Shown piece by piece: positions 6,696 through 19,100 of a DNA stretch of 27,850 bases. The notes under the pieces were generated by a model. The model worked only from the letters and a program-made list of their open reading frames with translations, was not told where the DNA came from and did no database searches. The translations under genes and the position numbers were made by a program. How positions within the stretch are numbered: position 1 is the stretch's first letter; every line of letters begins with the position of its first letter. Source of the DNA: a virus; the IMG/VR virus record IMGVR_UViG_3300033182_000188, positions 1 to 27,850 of that record; one strand, written 5' to 3'.

Positions 6696-9600
6696 ATGTC
6701 ATCAACAGATAGACAGAACAGATTACTAGCAGCAGAAGATTGGAAGCGTGTATATCAGAGCTTCCGCAATGCCAATTTTAAATCATATGATTTCGATAAT
6801 TTACGTCGAACAATGATCTCTTATTTGCGTGAAAATTATCCAGAAGATTTTAATGATTACATTGAAAGTTCAGAATATCTAGCACTAGTAGATCTTATTG
6901 CTTTCCTAGGTCAAAACATCGCATTCCGTATTGACTTAAATGCTCGTGAAAACTATTTAGAACTAGCAGAACGTCGTGAAAGTGTATTACGTTTAGCACG
7001 TTTGCTTTCTTATAATCCTAAGCGTAACCAAGCAGCAAATGGTTTGCTAAAGATTAGCGCAGTTTCTACTACGGAAGAAGTGTACGATTCAAATAATATT
7101 AACTTAGAAAATCAAACAGTACTTTGGAATGATCCTTCAAACTCTGACTGGTACGAGCAGTTTATTAGAATACTAAACGCCGGACTCCCAGTTAACGGAA
7201 CTTTTGGTCGTCCAGTTAAAGATGAAACAATTAACGGTATTCCTACAGAGCAGTATCGTTTTAATTCTACAAATACAGATATTCCTGCATACAGTTTTAA
7301 TAAAACAGTTGACGGAAAGAGTGCATCGTTTGAAGTAGTGTCAACTGACTTAACATCAGATACTATAGGCGAAGAAGCACCATTCCCTGGCAACAACTTT
7401 GCGTTTGTTTACAGAGATGATGGTAGAGGTCCTGCAAGTTCAAATACAGGATTTTTCTGCCACTTCCGCCAAGGTACACTAGACCAAGGTACATTTAATG
7501 TTACTAATCCGTCTACTAACCAAGTAGTAGCAGTAGATGCACGTAATGTTAATAACAGTGATGTTTGGTTGTATAAATTAGATAGTTTAGGTAATGAAAA
7601 CGAATTGTGGACTAAAGTTGATGCAGTTGAAGGCAACAATATTATCTACAATAGTTTGAATAAAAATGTACGCAACATTTATTCAGTGTTAACTAGAATT
7701 GAAGATAGAATTTCGTTAATATTCTCAGATGGTGTATTTGGTAACTTACCGCAAGGAAGTTTCCGTGTATATTATCGTACTAGCAAGAATCAACGTTTAA
7801 TTGTTACTCCGGACGATATGCGTGGAATCAGTGTACGTATTCCTTATGTATCACGTGCTGGCAAAGCAGAAACAATTACCTTAACACTTGAATTAAAATA
7901 CACGGTTGATAACAGTTCTGTTGCAGAATCTAATACAAGCATTAAGCAAAATGCTCCTGCGACTTATTATACACAAAACAGAATGGTCACTGCTGAAGAT
8001 TATCAGATTGGCCCATTAACTATAAGTCAAGAAATTGTAAAGGCAAAATCAGTTAATAGAACAGCAAGCGGTATTTCAAGATATTTTGATTTAATTGATG
8101 CTACAGGAAAGTATTCTAAAACTAATTTATTTGGTGTAGACGGTGCGTTGTATAAGGAATACTTAAATCTAAAAACTTCGTTTATGTTTGATACCTTAAC
8201 TGATATTGAAGGCGCAATAGTGAACACTATTGAACCTATTCTAAAAAATATAAAAGTTAGAAATTATTACCTAGATAAATTTCCACAGTTATTAGTTGAG
8301 GATTTAGGTGCTGCTTGGGTGCAATCTAGCACGGCAACTAATTTGTCTACAGGATACTTAATTAATACAAATGGTATCACTGTTAAGACTGGAACCTATA
8401 CAGGTTCTAATATGAAATATGTTAAAGTAAATTCATTACTTAGATTTGAGCCACCTACAGGATATCATTTTTTAAACGGTGAACTAGTGCCAGGTCAACC
8501 AGATTATAGAGGTGGTACAGCATATCATTGGGTTAAGGTTATTAACGTTATTGATGATGGTACCAAAGTACAAGATGACGGTACTGGTCCTATCTCATTT
8601 AATGATGTAATCCCAACCGGTGCAAGATTAGTAGAGATTAGAACTGCATTACCAACAACTTTAACAGCAGATGTTCAAGCACAGGTTACAGATCAAATCT
8701 TTGCATACAAAACATTTGGTTTACGATATGCACAAAGTCAAGGTGAATGGAGACTGGTTACAGAAAATAATCTTAACATTGCAGATCCGTTCTCTACTGG
8801 TAAGACTGGTGACACTACAAATCAACAATTAGATGCTAGTTGGTTATTATTGTTTAATACAGATGGCGAGAAATATACCTTAACATATCGTGCTATGCGT
8901 TATGTGTTTGAAAGCGATGCCGAAATACGTTTTTACTACGATTCTAGCGATAAAATTTATAACAACAGAACAGGCAAGATAGTTAAGGATAAGATCAAAG
9001 TATTAAGCATTAATACGCAACCAGATTCAGTAACTCCGTTTACACACGATTTTGACTGGGAAATTGTAGAAGAATATCGTGACGCTGAAGGCTATATTGA
9101 TAGCAAAAAAATCCAAGTAAGTTTCTACGATGACGATGATGATGGTGTTGTAGATAATCCAGAAATCTTTAAAGATATTGTTGAAGAAACTGTAAACGAA
9201 ACAGACAAGGTAATATTCCTACAAAAAATTGTTTCTACAGACGGCGTTAACGATTATGTTTATGTAACAAAAGAGTCATTGGGCATTATTGTGCTTGATA
9301 CTAAATCAAACATTGGCGCACTAAGCCAGTATGATGACGGACAATTATTCTACTACATCGACGAAGATATATTTGAACAATTAGATTTAACGTCTAGTAC
9401 ATTAACTATCGTAACAGATTATAAAGCACGCATAGGTAGAGATAATTTAAAATTCCAATACATTCACGCTGCTGATCAAAACAATAGAATTGATCCTAGT
9501 GCAAGTAACATTGTAGACACTTATCTATTAACTAGAAGTTATGATACAGAATATAGATCCTGGTTAGACGGTTCAGTTAATTCTAAACCATTACCTCCAA

Positions 9601-10148
9601 GCAGCGATAACTTATTCATTAGTTATTCTACCCAACTTAATAAGATTAAGTCACTTAGCGATGAAATCATCTATCATCCTGTTAAGTACAAAGCGTTATT
9701 TGGAAGTAAAGCGGAGTCAGATTTGCAAGCAAGATTTAAAGTAGTTAAAAATCCAGATTTGGTTATCAACGATAATCAACTTAAATCAGATATCATTAGT
9801 GCAGTGAATAGATTCTTTGCATTAGAAAACTGGGACTTTGGTGATAAGTTTTACTTCTCAGAATTAGCAAGTTATGTAATGAACGAATTAAGTCCAGATT
9901 TGGTAACATTTGTAATTGTTCCGGTTCAAGAAGATCAAACGTTTGGTTCGTTATACGAAATTAAATCAGAAGCAGATGAGATTTTTATCAGTTCTGCTGT
10001 TGTTAACGATATTGACATTATTGATGGTATTACAGCTTCAAGACTAAAAGCGTCAGGAGCAATAGTAACAGAATTAACTAGCAATAACACTGGCGTGCAA
10101 AGTAGTAGTACGTATTCTAGCTCAACAACTGGAGGCCTTAGTTACTAA
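6696..10148 (+). CDS. gp6: Baseplate wedge protein gp6 (enlarged)
   Basis: This 1,150-residue protein is the gp6-type wedge protein (baseplate J family) that forms the ring of dimers linking wedges around the hub. The N-terminus (MRENYPEDFNDYIESSEYLA-like, residues about 35-55, followed by LVDLIAFLGQNIAFRIDLNA and ENYLELAERRESVLRLARLL) is typical of gp6 in marine T4-like phages. The central part has the J-like core (about 330-470) with RISLIFSDGVFGNLPQGSFR and the NAPATYYTQNRMVTAEDYQ segment. Residues about 925-955 hold an NRIDPSASNIVDTYLLTRSYD-like block known from the family, shortened here. The protein is nearly twice the size of T4 gp6 (660 residues). A perfect EF-hand-like loop, DDDDDGVVDNPE, occurs at 812-823. 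The C-terminus is a Ser/Thr-rich tail whose Gly-Gly codons (GGAGG, 10131-10135) act as the ribosome-binding site for the next gene. Confidence 0.9.
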   Translation: MSSTDRQNRLLAAEDWKRVYQSFRNANFKSYDFDNLRRTMISYLRENYPEDFNDYIESSEYLALVDLIAFLGQNIAFRIDLNARENYLELAERRESVLRLARLLSYNPKRNQAANGLLKISAVSTTEEVYDSNNINLENQTVLWNDPSNSDWYEQFIRILNAGLPVNGTFGRPVKDETINGIPTEQYRFNSTNTDIPAYSFNKTVDGKSASFEVVSTDLTSDTIGEEAPFPGNNFAFVYRDDGRGPASSNTGFFCHFRQGTLDQGTFNVTNPSTNQVVAVDARNVNNSDVWLYKLDSLGNENELWTKVDAVEGNNIIYNSLNKNVRNIYSVLTRIEDRISLIFSDGVFGNLPQGSFRVYYRTSKNQRLIVTPDDMRGISVRIPYVSRAGKAETITLTLELKYTVDNSSVAESNTSIKQNAPATYYTQNRMVTAEDYQIGPLTISQEIVKAKSVNRTASGISRYFDLIDATGKYSKTNLFGVDGALYKEYLNLKTSFMFDTLTDIEGAIVNTIEPILKNIKVRNYYLDKFPQLLVEDLGAAWVQSSTATNLSTGYLINTNGITVKTGTYTGSNMKYVKVNSLLRFEPPTGYHFLNGELVPGQPDYRGGTAYHWVKVINVIDDGTKVQDDGTGPISFNDVIPTGARLVEIRTALPTTLTADVQAQVTDQIFAYKTFGLRYAQSQGEWRLVTENNLNIADPFSTGKTGDTTNQQLDASWLLLFNTDGEKYTLTYRAMRYVFESDAEIRFYYDSSDKIYNNRTGKIVKDKIKVLSINTQPDSVTPFTHDFDWEIVEEYRDAEGYIDSKKIQVSFYDDDDDGVVDNPEIFKDIVEETVNETDKVIFLQKIVSTDGVNDYVYVTKESLGIIVLDTKSNIGALSQYDDGQLFYYIDEDIFEQLDLTSSTLTIVTDYKARIGRDNLKFQYIHAADQNNRIDPSASNIVDTYLLTRSYDTEYRSWLDGSVNSKPLPPSSDNLFISYSTQLNKIKSLSDEIIYHPVKYKALFGSKAESDLQARFKVVKNPDLVINDNQLKSDIISAVNRFFALENWDFGDKFYFSELASYVMNELSPDLVTFVIVPVQEDQTFGSLYEIKSEADEIFISSAVVNDIDIIDGITASRLKASGAIVTELTSNNTGVQSSSTYSSSTTGGLSY

Positions 10149-13100
10149 TGGCAAACGAAAATAATCAATTTGAGTATCCGCCACCAATTGATGGTGACGA
10201 TAAGCGTCGCAGTGCTTACCATCTTCCTAAGTATTTTAGAACTCTAACAAACACGAAGTTTTTGTCTAGTACTTTGGATCAATTAATCCAGCCGGGTACC
10301 GCTGAAAAGTTAAATGGTTATTTTGGGCGTAAACAAGCAAAGGGTTATACTTCAGGTGATTTTTATATTGGTGACGTAAGCACGGATAGAGAAAATTATC
10401 AATTAGAACCTGCTGCTGTAATCCAAGACGAATTAGGAAACGTAAACTTTTATGGTGATTATACTGATTACATTAATCAAATCAGTAACCTTGAAGGCAA
10501 TGTATCTAATCATAGTCTTTTAAATAGGCAAGAATATTATGCGTGGAATCCGCATATTGATTGGGATAAGATTGTAAACTTTCGTGACTATTATTGGTTA
10601 CCTAGCGGACCTCAAACTGTTGGTGTTGCTGGACAAACAATTGAAGTAGAAAGCACATACACTGTTACAGAAGTAAACAACAACGACAATTATGGGTATG
10701 TTTTTACTCCAAATGGAGTAACACAGAACCCTAGTTTAACATTGTATAGAGGCATAACATATAAATTTGAAATTAATGCGCCTAATAATCCGTTATCATT
10801 TAGAACACGTAGAGAAAATGCCCCTATATGGAGAAGCACTAGAATATATGATCTAGGCGATTTAGTTACATATAATGGAACCATATATTCTGCTGTTGGG
10901 AAACATAAAGCAAGTGCAACTTTTGAAGAAGATTTAAGTTTTTGGGCTATAGATACTACCTTTAATCTTTCTACACAGGTTTCACAACAAGGCGTTTCAA
11001 AAGGAACAATTGAAGTTACACTAGATGCTGCAACTCCTGACATAATTTATTATGTGTCAGACGGTGACATTTATGCAGGTGGTATGATTAAGGTTAGAGA
11101 CATTGCTGAAGCAACCTTCATAGATGTTGAAAATGAAATCCTTAACAAGAAAACTTATACAACTAGCGCAGGCTTTGCATTATCAAACGGTATGAAGGTA
11201 GAGTTTACTGGCGAAGTTACTCCAACAAAATACGGTGAAGGTGCTTGGTATGTTGAAGGTGTAGGCAACAAGATTAAATTAATTTCTGAAGAAGAATTAA
11301 ATGTACCAAGTGCATTTACTCAAGATCTATTAGTAGAATTTGATAATGAAGGATTTGATAGACTTCCATACTCTGAAGCACTTGGTTATCCAATAAACAA
11401 AGATTACATTACTATCAATCGTGCAAGCCCAGACGGCAACCTCTGGTCAAAGTATAATCGTTGGTTCCATAAGAGTGTTATTGAACTAGCAGAACAAATT
11501 AATGGACAAGATCCAGAATTAGATCAAAGCCAACGTGCTACCCGTCCTATCATTGAATTTGAAGCAGGATTAAAACTGTTTAACTTTGGTACTAGCGTTA
11601 AGAGAAATGTTGACCTTGTAGACGACTTTACAACGGATGTCTTCAGCACAATTGAAGGTGCAGAAGGTTACAATGTAGACGGTATTGATTTAACTAATGG
11701 TATGCGTGTAGTATTTACAGCTGATACCGATCCATTAGTTAAAGGCAAGATTTACGAAGTACGCTTCATTGTACATAATAATATAAGACAAATTACATTA
11801 CAAGAAACTGACGATACAACTCCAAACGAAAACGAAACATTGCTGTGTAAGCAAGGTGAAACTTATACAGGTAAGATGTTTTGGTTTAATGGTGATACTT
11901 GGAAATTAGCACAAACTAAAACGTCAGTTAATCAGTCGCCATTATTTGATGTGTATGACTGTGAAGAAAACAGTTATGCAGATACTACAGTTTATGAATC
12001 ATCGACATTTACTGGAACCCACGTATTTTCATATGTAGAAGGATCAGGAGCAAACGATAGCGAGTTAGGATTTCCTTTAAGTTATAGAAGCATTGAGAAC
12101 GTTGGCGATATCTTATTCCATTTTGATTTATTAACAGATAGTTTAACCTATTGTCCATTTGCATCTAATCCAGAAGAAATGATTACTGGATCTGGTTATT
12201 TACGACGTTATACTTCTAGAACGGAATATAGTATTGTTAATGGCTGGGAAAAAGCAGATAATTTAAGTAATCAATCAGTGATACGACAGTTTGTTGTAGA
12301 TAACACAAGAACATTTTATCCTATTGATGTTTACGATAAGAGTGCTTCTTTAGACGACTTATGGGTACGAGTGTATCTTAATAATAAATTATTGTTTGAA
12401 AATGTTGATTACATACTTAGAAATGGACCAAAAAATCAAACAGTAGTTGAATTTACTAACAGCCTAAGTAAAGGTGATGTTATAGTTTTAAAAACACGCT
12501 CGTTAGCACCAAAGAATGAAAATGGTTTGTATGAAGTACCTGCTAGTTTAGAACGCAATCCTTTAAACAAAGATATTACAGAGTTTACATTAGGAGAAGT
12601 TAACGATCACGTTGGAACAATTATTGAAGAAGTTGATGAATTTAGCGGGTTGTTCCCAGGTACGAGCAATCTTCGCGATTTAGGACCAGTATCAAAATAC
12701 GGTAAGAGAATTGTAAAACATTCTGCACCATTAAATTTACCTTTCTATCATTTAGTTAATAAAGATGCTAATCTTGTTAAAGCATTAAAATATGCTCGTA
12801 GAGAATATGGCAAGTTTAAACGTTTGTTCTTACAAATAGCATATGACTTAGGATTTAGCGGTCCTGTTAAAGAACACGTAGATAAGATTCTTATCGAAAT
12901 GTTTAAAGATAAGACCAAGATTATGCCATTCTATTTTTCGGATATGGTTCCGTTTGGTGCTGCTGTTTATAATTCAATTGAAATAGAAGATCCTGATTCA
13001 ATTTATTTTGCATTAACTAGCGTGTTTGATATCAATACCGCTAGCGATAAGTCAGTAGAAATATATCAAAACGAAGTGCAATTATTGCACGGTAAAGATT

Positions 13101-16100
13101 ATACGTTTAACGATCAAGGTTTTGCGATAATAACTACAGAAAAGGCAATTGGTGATATTATTGAGATTTACGAATATGAAACTACTAATGGTAGTTTTGT
13201 TCCACCAACACCGACTAAGTTAGGATTGTATCCAAAGTACGAACCTAGCAAATTCATAGACGATACTTATTTAGAATCTCAGGAAGTAATACAAGGGCAC
13301 GATGGTAGTATTATTATTGCTTTTGGCGATTACAGAGACGATTTATTATTAGAATTAGAAAAACGTATCTATAATAATATTAAGGTAACATACGATCCTA
13401 ATTTGTTTGATATACACGATTTTGTATCCGGTATATACAGAACTAATGAAGGTTTAACCCGTAACCATATAGACGATTCTATGTTAAGTGATTTTGTACA
13501 ATGGGTACAATTAACTGACGAAGAATATACTGCTAATCCAACATACGATAGAGAAAATTCATTTACCTATAACCATTCAAATATGACAGGACCATTAGGT
13601 AATGCTATTTCAGGATATTGGAGATCAATATATCAAGAAGCATACGATACAGATCGCCCGCATACACATCCTTGGGAAATGTTAGGTTTTACTATTAAGC
13701 CAACTTGGTGGGATGAACAATACGGTGAAGCTCCTTATACAAGTAATAATTTAATATTGTGGGAAGACCTTGAAACAGGAACTATTAGAGATCCAAGCGG
13801 GTTACCAAGTATTAATAGCAAATATGCTCGTCCAGGATTAACTAGTCATATACCTGTTGATGATGATGGAAATTTGCTAAGTCCGATTGAAAGTAATTAT
13901 GTTAAGACTTTTGAAACAACATCATTAAATGCTGATTTTAAATACGGTGATTGGTCTCCTGTTGAAACTGCGTGGCGTAGAAGTTCTGAGTATCCTTTTG
14001 CGTTACTAACATCAATATTTTTAAATCAGCCAACTAGATCAATAGCAACCGGCTTTGATAGATTGCGTCAAAAGAGAGGACTTGTTGGAGATATAATTTA
14101 CAATTCTCCAAATAGACAAGTTCGTTTAGAAGATTTACAATTTCCTAATAGTGTTAATGCGTCAGAAAGAACATATACATCTGGATTTGTAAATTACATT
14201 TATGATTATCTTGCTTCAAACGTTGATGCAACATACAGTTCATATATAGAAAATTTGCAAGCGATTAATAACCAAATTGGTTTTAAACTTGCAGGTTTCA
14301 CGTCTAAGGATAAGTTTAAATTAATTCTTGACAGTCGTACTCCTTCCAACGAAGGTAATGTTTTTGTTCCAGAAGAGAACTATAAGATTTTCTTAAACAA
14401 GAGTGTGCCTGTAGAAAACGTGTATTACAGCGGTGTTATTATCGAAAAACAAGCACAAAGGTTTATTGTTAGAGGTTATAATAATGATCAACCTTATTTT
14501 ACATATTATCCGCCATTGAATATTGCTAGTGATCCTTTAATCAACGTAGGTGGTATAAGTGAAAATTTTGTATATTGGAATTCAGAAAAACTATACACAA
14601 GGGGTATGATAGTTGATTATGAAAACACATACTATAGAGCTACAGAAACTCATACTAGTGGAACACAATTTGATGGAACTAAGTTTACCAAACTTCCTGC
14701 ACTACCATTAGTTGGCGGACACGAAGCATATTTCCATAAGAGATTTAGTAAAAAATCTGTCACAATCCCTTACGGTACGGTTTTAGATTCTATCCAAGAT
14801 GTTGTTGATTTCCTATTAGGTTATGGACATTATCTAGAATCTCAAGGATTTGTATTTGATTATCGCATAACTGAAGATAAATTAGTATCTGATTGGAAAA
14901 CATCAGCTAGAGAATTTATGTTCTGGACAACACAGAACTGGGAAGCAGGTGCCGTTATATCGTTGAGCCCAGGTGCGTTCCAACTTAAATTTAAATCGCA
15001 ATATGCAATCGTAGACGATATTTACGATACATTTTATGGTTATAAATTATTGAAAGCAGATGGTAAGAAACTTTTACCTGAGTTTGTTTCCTTAACGAGA
15101 GAGAATCCTCAGGAATTTGTTATCCGTACTAAAATAACGGAAGATGGCATCTATGCTGTTAGACTATCGTTAGTGCAAAAAGAACACGTTGTACTAATAG
15201 ATAATACAACAGTGTTTGGTGATGTTATATTTGACCAAGAACCGGGTTATAGACAAGAGCGTATTCGTGTGTTAGGTTATAGAACTACTGACTGGGACGG
15301 CTCTATTAATATCCCTGGTTTTATATTTGACGATGCTAAAATTACAGAATGGCAACCTTGGCAGGACTATGCAATTGGAGATTTGGTCAAGTATAAAGAA
15401 TTTTATTATTCAGCACGAAATAAGATTTCTGGAACAGAGGTATTTGATGCTAACGAATGGGTACGTTTAACAGATAAACCTGAAATGGGTCTAATACCTA
15501 ACTTTGAATACAAGATCAATCAGTTTGCTGATTTTTATGATTTAGATACTGATAACTTTGACGTTGACCAGCAAAAGTTTGCACAACATTTGATTGGCTA
15601 TCAAAATAGAAAATACCTAGCAAATATTATTAACGACGATGTTTCGCAATATAAATTCTATCAAGGTATGATACAAGATAAGGGCACACGCAACGCTCTT
15701 GATAAATTGTTTGATGTATTAAGTTCAGCAGATAAAGATAGTTTAGATTTTTATGAAGAATGGGCAATTAAGGTAGGTCAATACGGCGCAGCAGACGGTT
15801 TTGAAGAAGTTGAATATATTTTAGACGAATCTAAGATGCGTTTAACACCTCAAAGTTTTGAGTTAGTTAATAGTATCACAGGCGACGAAACTGATTTAGT
15901 TTATAGAATACGTCCGTACGAAACATATTTGAGACCTGCAGATTACGATCACGCTCCGTTCCCTGCAACAACTGTCGGTACAACATACACTAAGAACAGC
16001 GGATACGTAAATCCTGAGAATGTTGACTTCATACTTTCAACGTATGATTCTATCTTAAATGTTGATTTCTTAAATTGTGATTTTGGGAATACTTTATGGG

Positions 16101-19100
16101 TAGGCAATGACGGATTAGAATGGAATGTTTATACTCACGTTAGAACAGATTTAGACATTGAAGAATTTCTTGCTATAGACGGTGGTGCAGCACTAATATT
16201 GACTTCAACACCAGACTATTTAATTGCCGGAGAAATTATAGGTGTTTATAATGTAACTAATTTTAATAATGGTTTTTATAAGATTTCTAAGGTATCAGGA
16301 AATAGAATAGAAATTGAATCTAGTGTAATTGGCCTATCAGATGAAAGTAATGCACAAGGTAGAATTACTCGCTTTGTAGATAACAGAGTTAGTAATGTTA
16401 CTGTAGCAAATACACTATTACAAACAGTCGAAGAAGGAATAGATCGTATTTGGATCGATGACACTGGTACTGGTCAATGGTCGGTATTAGATAATACTGG
16501 AAGATTTGCAGAACATCAGGTTATAACAAACACCGATCCTGGTATAGATCACAACTACGGCGAAGCATTAGCAACTGATAGTAAGAACACCGTTCTTGCT
16601 GTTGGTGCTCCTGACAACGGGGACGGTAAAGTCTTCATTTACACTAGAGCAGGAAACAGTGGCTCTTATCAATTAGTGCAAGAAATTGAACCTGAATCAG
16701 GTCTTGCTGCTGATTTAGAACGCTTCGGCGCAAGCATTGCTATATCACCTGATGGTAAATTCTTAGCAATAGGTTCTCCTAACGCATCAAACGTAAAAAC
16801 TTCGTACAAAGGAAATTGGGATCCTGCAACTGATTATGCTATTAATGAAGTAGTAAGATATCAAGACGCACTATGGAAAGCAGTAGAGGTTGTTGAAGGT
16901 GAAGAAGACAATATCATTTTTGATAGTTATGAGTCTGTAGCACAGATCGTAGTAGATCTTAACCTAGATGATAGTGATGATGAGCAAGTACCTGTTATTT
17001 TAACAGGTAATTATCCGTTTACAAATATTACAACGGATCATATCTTGCTAAGAGCTCCTAAAAATATGTACGAAGGTACAGAAGTAGATGATTTAGTACA
17101 GGTTAAATGGAACACCTTATCTTATGCATATCAAACACAGGATACTCCTACAGAAACCGAACCGTTCATAGGCGCAATATCCGAACTTAGCAGTTCATTC
17201 TTCACAGGAAATCTTACAATTAAGGATAAGATTGATGCTGTATTATTTGTACAAGAAACAAATACTATTCCTTTAGTTGGACAGATTGTAGAAGTTGCTG
17301 GCGGATTTGGTACTGTTGCTTATACATACAATCCATCAGACGAAAGTACCGTAACAGCAGCAACAACAATTTATGTTAAGGATATTAATGGTACATTTGG
17401 TCTACAAGGCTCATTGACTACAAGCATTGGTGAATACGTTGGTGAATATGTAACTTCGGCACCTACTGATACTTCTGTTGGCCTTGAAGATAGATTTGGT
17501 GGTTATTGGTTGATTCCTACTAACGCTGCATACGAAGTTGGAACAGATACTGCTGACGAAGGTAGAGGTTTAGTATATAAAGACATCATTACTGAAGTAA
17601 GTGATGATAGCACAGATAGATATTATCATAACATTTTAGATTATGCTACAACAGTAGTATCTAGTTATGATACTAGAAATAGTCAACTTACTACATTAAC
17701 ATATGACGGACAACCTTATCTAGTAACAGATAACTACCCTGATTCAAGATTTGTTATCAGAGCACCTAAGTCATTAACGGATAATTTAACCTTTGGCGAT
17801 AAGTTTAGATTATTTTATAACCCTCTTCCAGTATACGAAGACGGGGAGTGGCAAACAGATACAAATTACTCAACTGGACAAATACTAAAATATGTAAATG
17901 ATTTGTTTACTAATATCTATTGGCGTGTTAAAAAGGATCATACAAGCGACAATGAAAGTTTCTTAATCCTTAATACAGCAACGGTTGATGTAGACGATGA
18001 TTACACATATGATAGCGAATATTACGAACCAATAGATGAACTTCCTTGGAATAACCCTTCTGAGATTGGTATACCTATTACAACATTAAATCAAGAACAC
18101 GAAGTTAGTGACTTATGGGACGGTTATATTGATGTATATCTAACAGAGCCTGACCCGTACGATGCGACTAACTATGTTGAACCAAAGGTAGGATTAACTG
18201 TACAGGATAAGACTAACTTAGGAACGGCAGAAATTGTTTATTATCAACGCTTTGATACGTTTAATACTAGAATCTATGTTAAAGGTGTTAGCGGTACTTG
18301 GGCTGCGGGTAATTTATTTGGTGAAAACAGAGAAATTGAATTTGTCGGAGTCCCTTCAGATCCAAACATCTTGTATAGAACTACTAGAGTATTTGGTCAG
18401 ATTCAATCGCGTAGTTTAGGTCTTGCTAGTGAAGATATTGGCAAACTGATCGTTGTTGATACAGGATCAAACATTCCGTTAACAAAACCGGCGGACGCTG
18501 CTGCAACAGACGAATATTATACTATTTTAAATCACGAATATTGGTTATACGATATTGCTGACGTATATGGTATTAGACGCGAACCAAGCGCACCAAGTGA
18601 AAATAACAATGACTGGACACAGGTATATAAAGTTTCAGCTAGTGCAATAGGTGAAGCAAGCCTATATGAAAATCAAGGTATGTTCCACATTTATGAAAGA
18701 CGTGGAACAGGACAGTTTATTAAAGTAGATTCTTATCTAGTACCTGAAATTAATGATTACAAAGCAAGAGGTAATTTAGAAAATCTTGGTGACGATTTTT
18801 ATCTAGGATCAGATTTAAAGTTTGCAAAATCTGGAGATTTTTATAGATTATTTGTTAAAGCAACAGGTGCCGGAACACAAGATAGTCCAGGCAGAATTTA
18901 TGTGCTTAAGAATGGCGTTGAGAACGGTTATACTTATTCTTGGGAATTAGGCAAGGATAAGGAATACAAAGGAGAATTTTCTGAAACAAGAAACTACTTT
19001 GAAAATGATATTGTTTATCTTGACAACCAACTATACCAAGCATTAACAAATACATCTGCAGGTGCTTTTGATGAAGATGACTGGTCGTTAATTGACGGGG

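Noticed and set aside
10690-11043. Leftward open frame of 117 codons opposite the giant gene
   Set aside because: It is antisense to the cupredoxin-like domain with no ribosome-binding site; the forward frame is clearly the coding one.
15648-15660. TATAAATT-like sequences inside coding regions (here and near 4288, 7574 and 10758)
   Set aside because: They are one base off the late consensus, lie deep inside genes, and are expected often in AT-rich coding sequence.
18234-18419. Short rightward open frame inside the giant gene
   Set aside because: It is out of frame with a continuous 5,099-codon gene and has no start signals or recognisable product.
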